Part shown: positions 1 through 4,431 of the stretch, piece after piece
Layout: the number at the start of each line of letters is the position of its first letter
Position numbering within the stretch: the stretch's first letter is position 1
DNA from: Tatlockia sp.
GTDB taxonomy: Bacteria; Cyanobacteriota; Cyanobacteriia; Cyanobacteriales; Chroococcidiopsidaceae
Direction of reading: 5' to 3'
Assembly (NCBI GenBank): GCA_013698215.1
Contig: JACCVJ010000529.1
Coordinates: 1-6,010 of the forward strand
DNA: 6,010 nucleotides
Notes under the pieces: model-generated
What the model saw: the letters and a program-made list of their open reading frames with translations, nothing else
The model's database searches: none
What the model was told of the DNA's origin: nothing
Translations under genes and position numbers: made by a program

Positions 1-10
1 TGACCAAAAC

Positions 11-1474
11 TTAGCCGAATGCCCGTAACAACTGAAACACCTTTGTTAATAATTTTTGCAGTCTGGGGCTTTTTTCATAGTTTTGCTGAGTTAGAGCAAA
101 AGCTGCATTACTGTTTAATTCTGACAAAGTGGGGTAGATATGAATGCCGCTTAGAGTGGATATTTTGAGGTTGTGAGACATGGCTAAAACAATTTCAGCA
201 ATCAACTCCCCCGCCGACTCTCCCACTAAGTGAGCGCCCAAAATTTGACCGTTACGCCGGACAATAATTTTGGCAAATCCCATCGTTGCAGCTTCAGCTT
301 GAGCGCGGTCTACATCAGCATATTCTTGTTTAACTACTTGCACGTCATCCCCGTAACGCTCTCTTGCTTGTTGCTCGGTTAATCCCACCCGCGCCAGTTC
401 TGGGTCGGTGAAGGTCGCCCAAGGAATTACCCGGTAATCCGCCTTAATTACAGGTAAAAACAACGCATTTTTTAAAACAATATTGGCTTCATAACTGGCG
501 ACATGAGTAAATTGATAGCCGCCGATTACATCACCACAGGCATAAATGCGGGGATTAGTAGTTTGAAGTTTGGCATTGACACGGATACCTTTTTTACTAC
601 CAGAATTACCATACCCAGCTTCGCCTTGAAGCCGCATCTCTACCCCCGCAACTTCAAGGTTAAGGGATTCAATATTAGGTTGTCTTCCCGCAGCAACTAA
701 TATTTGGTCTACTTCTGCGATTTTTTCTCCCGCCGCCCATAGTACCTTTTTACCGTTAATAACTTCTACTCGTTCAACGCGCGTTTTAGTAAGGACGCGG
801 ATATTTTCAGCAGCAAATTGAGTCGCCACAACTTGAGCAACTTCGGGGTCTTCTTGGGGTAAAACGCGATCGCTTCCTCCAATAATAATAACTTCAGAAC
901 CTAGTCTAGAAAATGCTTGTCCCAACTCGCAACCAATTGGGCCACCACCAATTACTGCTAAAGTTTCAGGACGATCAGTAATCGAAAAAACTTCTTCATT
1001 GGTAATATATCCTGCTTCTTTAAGCCCAGCAATAGAAGGAATGGCGGGTCTTGAGCCTGTAGAAATGACAAAGGCTCTAGCTTTAATACTTCTGCCATTA
1101 ATTTTAAAAGTATGACGATCTATAAATTCCCCATCCCCAAAAATCACCTCCGCGCCCAATCCTTCAAAGCGTTCTGGGGAATCGTGAGGTTCAATATTTG
1201 AAATGACATTTTGGACGTGAGAAATCGCCTTACTAAAATCAATAGATATATCTTTGCTATAAATGCCAAATTTTCCGGCGTTTTTCACCTGGTAAGCCAA
1301 ACGAGAAGCATGAATCAAAGATTTACTCGGAACGCAGCCATACCATAAGCAATCGCCGCCTAAACGATACTTTTCTACTAACGCTACCTTAGCTTTGAGG
1401 GCGGCGGCTACACCTGCAACCACTAAGCCACCGGAACCGCCACCAATAACTACTAAATCGTATTCCACAGCCAT
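11..1474 (-). CDS. Mercuric-reductase-like FAD/NAD(P) disulfide oxidoreductase
   Basis: A 487-residue flavoprotein of the class I pyridine nucleotide-disulfide oxidoreductase family (lipoamide dehydrogenase, glutathione reductase, MerA), probably cytosolic. Seen in order: FAD-binding GGGSGG at 11-16; redox-active disulfide Cys42-LWYG-Cys47 followed by VPSK; NAD(P)-binding IGGGPIG near 175-181; second FAD motif ACGD at 312-315; C-terminal dimerisation domain from about 345 with HIYPTLSE at 445-452. In lipoamide dehydrogenase the residue before this Pro is the catalytic His; here it is Tyr447, while the paired Glu452 is kept, so lipoamide dehydrogenase activity is unlikely. There is no N-terminal heavy-metal-binding domain and no C-terminal Cys pair (the protein ends RAFG), so true mercuric reductase activity is doubtful and the physiological substrate is unknown. 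Length is normal for the family without the metal-binding domain. The start at 1474 puts the FAD Rossmann motif at residues 11-16, as expected. It diverges from the DUF262 gene across a 535-base gap. Confidence 0.93.
   Translation of the reverse strand: MAVEYDLVVIGGGSGGLVVAGVAAALKAKVALVEKYRLGGDCLWYGCVPSKSLIHASRLAYQVKNAGKFGIYSKDISIDFSKAISHVQNVISNIEPHDSPERFEGLGAEVIFGDGEFIDRHTFKINGRSIKARAFVISTGSRPAIPSIAGLKEAGYITNEEVFSITDRPETLAVIGGGPIGCELGQAFSRLGSEVIIIGGSDRVLPQEDPEVAQVVATQFAAENIRVLTKTRVERVEVINGKKVLWAAGEKIAEVDQILVAAGRQPNIESLNLEVAGVEMRLQGEAGYGNSGSKKGIRVNAKLQTTNPRIYACGDVIGGYQFTHVASYEANIVLKNALFLPVIKADYRVIPWATFTDPELARVGLTEQQARERYGDDVQVVKQEYADVDRAQAEAATMGFAKIIVRRNGQILGAHLVGESAGELIAEIVLAMSHNLKISTLSGIHIYPTLSELNSNAAFALTQQNYEKSPRLQKLLTKVFQLLRAFG
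866..873. repeat. HIP1 octamer GCGATCGC
   Basis: An exact HIP1 palindrome inside the flavoprotein coding sequence, as is common in cyanobacterial genomes, where the repeat occurs in genes as well as between them. Confidence 0.9.
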
Positions 1475-1588
1475 AATTATTACCTAATACATTTGTCTCT
1501 ATTCCTAGCTCATTACAAGGCGAAGTCGCATTAAGCCAATATCTGCAAGTATTAGTCTTTCCTTAAGCTTCCTTTATTGTGCATTTAA
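1475..1588. other. Intergenic, upstream of the flavoprotein gene
   Basis: No gene is visible here. On the minus strand this is the leader of the flavoprotein gene: it reads TTAGGTAATAATT just before the ATG, a weak Shine-Dalgarno-like AGG about ten bases upstream. I could not identify a convincing -35/-10 pair. The left arm of a 12-base inverted repeat lies at 1502-1513. A plus-strand frame is open from 1477 to 1563 but resembles no known family and has no start codon. Confidence 0.5.
1502..1513 (+). repeat. Left arm of 12-base inverted repeat
   Basis: TTCCTAGCTCAT here is the exact reverse complement of 1904-1915. Similarity continues imperfectly on both sides: TTTGT lies a few bases outside each arm with a 3-base spacing difference, and the next bases inward are TAC versus GAC. 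The arms bracket about 400 bases that contain the decayed EEP remnant. They could be ends of a small mobile element or a chance match. I see no transposase and no clear target-site duplication. Confidence 0.55.
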
Positions 1589-1823
1589 AGAGATTGCCGT
1601 AATTTGGCGGTTAAAGCTTTATTGAGTGACTTATGCAAAGCAATAGACCCAATCGAAAAAATCCCCCAATATTGAATGACAACATCTCTCGGTAGTAAAT
1701 TGGAATGTTTTGTTAGAAAAAGGTAGTTCAGCGCAAACAAAAGCCACATTGGAAAGCCTAGTTGAAAATATTAGCGATCATCTTCCCGTACTAGCCCGGT
1801 TTTATTTTAGCGATACCGATTGA
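1589..1823 (+). pseudogene. Decayed C-terminus of an EEP (DNase I-like) family protein
   Basis: No intact ORF exists, but three plus-strand frames in succession read like one protein. Frame 2, 1589-1672, gives a peptide ending AIDPIEKIPQY and then a stop. Frame 1, about 1675-1692, gives NDNISR and then a stop. Frame 3, 1692-1823, gives 43 residues starting VVNWNVLLEKGSS, containing ENISDHLPVLARFYF and ending at TGA 1821-1823. SDHLPV followed by a hydrophobic strand is the typical C-terminal catalytic-His motif of the endonuclease/exonuclease/phosphatase superfamily. Two single-base losses, near 1674 and 1692, would join the frames (IPQYW-NDNISR-VNW). Only about 75 residues of a protein normally 250 or more remain, and the domain with the metal-binding Asn and Glu is absent. 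The family call rests on the SDHLPV motif; the frameshift reconstruction is inference. Confidence 0.6.
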
Positions 1824-1836
1824 AAATTTTGGCATG

Positions 1837-1844
1837 GCGATCGC
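1837..1844. repeat. HIP1 octamer GCGATCGC
   Basis: An exact copy of the cyanobacterial highly iterated palindrome, here extended to GGCGATCGCC. It lies between the EEP remnant and the DUF262 gene. It mainly serves as a marker of cyanobacterial origin. Confidence 0.9.
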
Positions 1845-1903
1845 CTTCTATCAATAATCTTAATTTTCACCCACAGCCAAGAAAAACCTTGTCTGGTAAT
1901 GTC

Positions 1904-1915
1904 ATGAGCTAGGAA
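1904..1915 (-). repeat. Right arm of 12-base inverted repeat
   Basis: ATGAGCTAGGAA is the exact reverse complement of 1502-1513. See the left arm for the extended similarity and possible meaning. Confidence 0.55.
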
Positions 1916-1944
1916 AAACAAACTTTTTTCTTCTTAAGGAAGCG

Positions 1945-1974
1945 TTAGGCTATATTCAGCAAAGCTACTATACA
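1945..1974 (+). promoter_or_regulatory. Weak candidate promoter for the DUF262-HEPN pair
   Basis: TATACA (1969-1974), or the overlapping TACTAT (1966-1971), is a plausible -10 element about 35-40 bases before the start codon. The only -35 candidate at suitable spacing, TTAGGC at 1945-1950, matches the consensus poorly. Position relative to the gene supports it more than sequence does. Confidence 0.25.
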
Positions 1975-1993
1975 TTTTCATCATGCGGTCTTT

Positions 1994-2000
1994 AAGGAGG
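1994..2000 (+). promoter_or_regulatory. Strong Shine-Dalgarno of the DUF262 gene
   Basis: AAGGAGG, a full-length match to the anti-Shine-Dalgarno, ends nine bases before the ATG at 2010. It fixes the DUF262 start. None of the other plus-strand starts in the window has a comparable site, so this is probably the main translation entry for the pair. Confidence 0.85.
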
Positions 2001-2009
2001 ATTTAGTCA

Positions 2010-3182
2010 ATGCAACTAGCGCCATCTGAAGTAAAGATGTGGGAAAAATCAGCCTCAAAAAATCGCATCAGTCAAATGACTGACGCTGAAATTAACGCTA
2101 AGTACGAGAGCGGAGAGCAAACAATACTCACTGAAATGAACCGCGAAAAGCTGCCAAGTTTTGTGGAAGCATTAAATAAACCTGGTTACATGGATGTGCA
2201 ACCTTTTTATCAGAGAAGACCGCGTTGGGATATAAAGATGCAGTCACGACTCATTGAGTCTTTTCTAATCAACATTCCTGTACCTTCAGTTATTCTCTAT
2301 GAAAAAGATTATAATTCTTATGAAGTAATGGATGGACAACAGAGAATTACAGCTATTCGTGATTTCTATAACAACAAATTAACATTAACTGGGCTGGAAC
2401 TTTGGTCAGAACTTAATGGACGTAACTATAGTACACTTCCTGCAAAAATTAAGTCAGCTATTGACCGCCGTTCAATATCATCCATAGTGCTAGTTATAGA
2501 ATCAATATCCGATCCCGAAGAAGCGTTTTTCTTAAAACAGATTGCTTTTGAACGTCTTAATACTGGTGGAGTAAAGTTAAGTCCTCAAGAGGTACGAAAC
2601 TGTGTGTATTACGGGAAGTTTAGCAAAATATTACCGGACTTAGCAGGTAATCCTATATTCGCCGAAGCTTGGGGAATTCCAGTAAGCGATCATGAAGAAC
2701 TCATGAACAACAACCTATATAAAAAGATGGAAGATGCTGAATTAGTTCTTCGCTTCTTTGCCCTACGCCATGTAGATGATTTTCGTAAAGGAATGGAAGG
2801 ATTTTTTAATCTATACATGATGAATAGTTTAGGATTCTCCGATGAAGATATTGAGATTCTTAAAGATATTTTTACTGAGACGATAAACTTAGCTCACCAA
2901 ATTTACGGAGAAAATTTATTCAAACCTTTTGATCCAGAGGCTAACACTTGGGAGAAGAGTTCTTATAAAGCATATTACGATGCCGTCATGGTTGGATTTA
3001 GCAGGCACTTAACGGATGCAGATGTTTTAGTTGAGCGGAAGTCGAGAGTGATTGAAGAGACAAAGCGGCTTTTTAAAACAGACAAATCAAAGCTCTTTAC
3101 AGGTGCTGGAAGAACTAAAGCTGATATCCAAGAGCGAATAAATTTGTTTGACGATATGCTGTCCCAAGCCATCGCAGAATAA
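2010..3182 (+). CDS. DUF262 domain protein (GmrS/SspE-N-like), candidate sensor or defence NTPase
   Basis: A 390-residue DUF262 protein. Seen: YQRRPRWD at 67-74; the helix-strand LIESFLINIPVPSVIL at 81-96; the hallmark EVMDGQQRITAI at 105-116 with DGQQR at 108-112; and FERLNTGGVKLSPQEVRN at 180-197. All are typical of the ParB/Srx-like DUF262 fold. In GmrSD and SspE this domain is the nucleotide-hydrolysing or modification-sensing half of a restriction factor. Those proteins also carry a DUF1524 HNH nuclease, but here the C-terminal half (200-390) is mostly helical with no H-N-H pattern visible, so a nuclease partner would have to come from elsewhere. The next gene, 6 bases downstream, is a HEPN nuclease candidate and fits that role. 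The start is set by AAGGAGG nine bases upstream. Family assignment is firm; the defence function is inferred from family and neighbour. Confidence 0.92.
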   Translation: MQLAPSEVKMWEKSASKNRISQMTDAEINAKYESGEQTILTEMNREKLPSFVEALNKPGYMDVQPFYQRRPRWDIKMQSRLIESFLINIPVPSVILYEKDYNSYEVMDGQQRITAIRDFYNNKLTLTGLELWSELNGRNYSTLPAKIKSAIDRRSISSIVLVIESISDPEEAFFLKQIAFERLNTGGVKLSPQEVRNCVYYGKFSKILPDLAGNPIFAEAWGIPVSDHEELMNNNLYKKMEDAELVLRFFALRHVDDFRKGMEGFFNLYMMNSLGFSDEDIEILKDIFTETINLAHQIYGENLFKPFDPEANTWEKSSYKAYYDAVMVGFSRHLTDADVLVERKSRVIEETKRLFKTDKSKLFTGAGRTKADIQERINLFDDMLSQAIAE

Positions 3183-3188
3183 AGAACG

Positions 3189-4241
3189 ATGTTTCAAGAG
3201 CTTTTGGGAATAGTTAAAGTAAATATTTCTACTACCCGTTCTGTTATTAAGACCAACGAGAGGCTGAGAAAAATTGCATTTGAAGCAGGAGTAATTACTA
3301 AATACAAAGATGAAGAATGTGAAAACCTGTTCAACGCTTTAATGCAGGATATTCCTAAAGTAACAGAATGGCGAGTTTACGACCACTGCGCTGTAGTAAC
3401 TCAGTTATACGCTATCTATGAGCGCTTTGTTGAGGATTTAATTACCGACTGGTTATTAATTTTGCCAGGTTTAGTTCCTTGTTATTCAGAGTTAGAAGAG
3501 AGAATTCAAAACACACATCAAATAGGAGTAGGACGCTTACTAATTGACTTGAATAAAAATAGATACAAGCATCTTTCTAATCAGAAAGTTATACGCGGAT
3601 TATTTTATGGAGTTAATGGGGAAGATCAATATGAGTTATTGTCAGATGCGTTTCTCTTCCATGAGCAGAACTTGCGTAAAGACATTTTAGAGAAACTGTT
3701 AGCTGATGCAGGTATAAATAATGCCTGGAATTGGGTAGATAAGCATAGAGCAGTAAAAAATTTTCTGGAGGAGATTCGCGGAAATCAAAATACTGCCGAA
3801 GGAGAACTCAACGAACTAATTAGCTATCGTAACGATGCAGCACATGGAGCGCCGATTGACAACTTTCTAGGTTTTGAGGCGCGACTAGAATTATGTGATT
3901 TTGTGGAAAGTTTATGTCAAGCGCTTGCTGAGTTAGTTACTTTTCAAGTGATTGAACGCAAAAAAATAGTTGGTCAAGTAAAAGTAATTGGAGAACTTAC
4001 AGAATGGTTTAAAAAGCCCAAGGCTGGGATAGCGAAGGTTAATGATATATATAGTTTATTAATTGGAGATAGCCTGTATTTAGTTAGCGAGGGTAGTTCC
4101 TGCTGCCAGTTAGCCAATATCGAAAGCATTAAGATTGACAACGACTCCGTTGATAGCGTACAAACAATTAGTGGAATGGAAATCGGCTTAAAGTTTGACA
4201 TAGATGCTAGAAAAGGTGTGTACTTATACATTCTTAAATAA
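3189..4241 (+). CDS. HEPN RNase candidate (MAE_28990 / RiboL-PSP-like) with EF-Tu domain II-like C-terminal barrel
   Basis: A 350-residue protein in two parts. Residues 1-258 are helical and carry YRNDAAHG at 213-220: Arg214-Asn215 and His219 form the Rx4H catalytic motif of HEPN RNases. The earlier helix around YAIYERFVEDLITDWL (74-89) and the overall length resemble the MAE_28990/MAE_18760 and RiboL-PSP HEPN groups, between which I cannot decide. Residues about 262-349 are strand-rich. By eye they match the EF-Tu domain II-like barrel of elongation-factor-like proteins: GELTEWFKKPKAGIAKV (268-284), LLIGDSLYL (290-298), IESIKIDNDSV (311-321) and MEIGLKFD (330-337), in the order and spacing of that fold. 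The gene follows the DUF262 stop by 6 bases without a Shine-Dalgarno, which suggests translational coupling. The probable role is an RNA-cutting effector controlled by or acting with the DUF262 protein, with the barrel perhaps contacting tRNA or the ribosome. HEPN call good; barrel and role inferred. Confidence 0.82.
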   Translation: MFQELLGIVKVNISTTRSVIKTNERLRKIAFEAGVITKYKDEECENLFNALMQDIPKVTEWRVYDHCAVVTQLYAIYERFVEDLITDWLLILPGLVPCYSELEERIQNTHQIGVGRLLIDLNKNRYKHLSNQKVIRGLFYGVNGEDQYELLSDAFLFHEQNLRKDILEKLLADAGINNAWNWVDKHRAVKNFLEEIRGNQNTAEGELNELISYRNDAAHGAPIDNFLGFEARLELCDFVESLCQALAELVTFQVIERKKIVGQVKVIGELTEWFKKPKAGIAKVNDIYSLLIGDSLYLVSEGSSCCQLANIESIKIDNDSVDSVQTISGMEIGLKFDIDARKGVYLYILK

Positions 4242-4256
4242 ATGATTTGTAAGGTG

Positions 4257-4274
4257 GTTAAGTTGTTAAGTTGT
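4257..4274 (+). repeat. 8-base tandem repeat GTTAAGTT, 2.25 copies
   Basis: GTTAAGTT is repeated directly at 4257-4264 and 4265-4272, followed by GT. It sits in the 46-base gap between the HEPN gene and the small ORF. It could be an operator-like site or simple slippage. No hairpin or U-tract terminator is visible in this gap, so transcription may run on from the HEPN gene. Confidence 0.6.
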
Positions 4275-4287
4275 ACTTGCTTTAAAT

Positions 4288-4425
4288 ATGGTAAGAACGC
4301 AGGATACAAGTTTACCTAATTGCGATCGCGTTGCAGAGTTAGCACGGTTGAGAATGTTGGAAAACAACATCTCTGACGAAGTTAAGAGCGTTGAGAGCGC
4401 TTATCAACATCTCTTGTCAGCCTAA
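4288..4425 (+). CDS. Possible small protein, 45 residues, upstream of the dynamin gene
   Basis: ATG at 4288 opens a 45-residue frame that ends with TAA at 4423-4425, six bases before the dynamin ATG. From residue 12 the peptide looks like one long amphipathic helix, including RVAELARLRMLENN and EVKSVESAYQHLL. I do not recognise it. There is no Shine-Dalgarno (AAGGTGG at 4251-4257 is too far away). It shares the reading frame of the dynamin gene, with only the stop and two codons (AAC TGT) between them. It may therefore be a real small gene translated with the dynamin, the remnant of an N-terminal extension, or chance. Only the position and the helix-like composition support it. Confidence 0.38.
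   Translation: MVRTQDTSLPNCDRVAELARLRMLENNISDEVKSVESAYQHLLSA
4322..4329. repeat. HIP1 octamer GCGATCGC
   Basis: An exact HIP1 palindrome inside the possible 45-residue small ORF. It encodes part of Cys-Asp-Arg-Val in that frame. Confidence 0.9.
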
Positions 4426-4431
4426 AACTGT

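Larger units (their letters stand above)
1824..2009. other. Intergenic, upstream of the DUF262 gene
   Basis: No gene is visible between the EEP remnant and the DUF262 start. The stretch holds a HIP1 site (1837-1844) inside the 10-base palindrome GGCGATCGCC, the right arm of the inverted repeat (1904-1915), an A/T-rich tract around 1915-1937, and then the weak promoter-like bases and strong ribosome binding site of the DUF262 gene. The HIP1 palindrome has no U-tract after it and is not a terminator. Confidence 0.5.

Noticed and set aside
503..700. 65-residue plus-strand frame inside the flavoprotein gene
   Set aside because: Lies fully antisense to a well-supported gene, resembles no family, and has no ribosome binding site.
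1585..1749. 54-residue minus-strand frame beginning MWLLFALNYL
   Set aside because: It looks protein-like, but it overlaps the plus-strand EEP remnant, whose SDHLPV motif is stronger evidence. It is probably the antisense shadow of that remnant. A membrane-protein remnant cannot be fully excluded.
1836..1845. GGCGATCGCC palindrome as a terminator
   Set aside because: It is a HIP1 site with no loop and no U-run after it.
1559..1941. 9-base inverted match TTCCTTAAG (1559-1567) / CTTAAGGAA (1933-1941)
   Set aside because: Contains the self-palindrome CTTAAG and crosses rather than nests with the 12-base repeat, so it does not fit element ends; likely chance.
1828..1945. Minus-strand open stretch containing FSWLWVKIKI
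   Set aside because: No start codon, no recognised family, and it overlaps the promoter region of the DUF262 gene; treated as chance.
1475..2009. tRNA, small RNA or CRISPR in the long gap
   Set aside because: No cloverleaf, no repeated spacer pattern, and no stable hairpin followed by a U-tract was found by eye.
2975..3172. 65-residue minus-strand frame inside the DUF262 gene
   Set aside because: Antisense shadow of the conserved reading frame; low-complexity Ser/Leu-rich peptide with no motif.
3974..4309. 111-residue minus-strand frame over the HEPN C-terminus
   Set aside because: Antisense to the EF-Tu-like barrel, which reads well on the plus strand; no recognisable domain.
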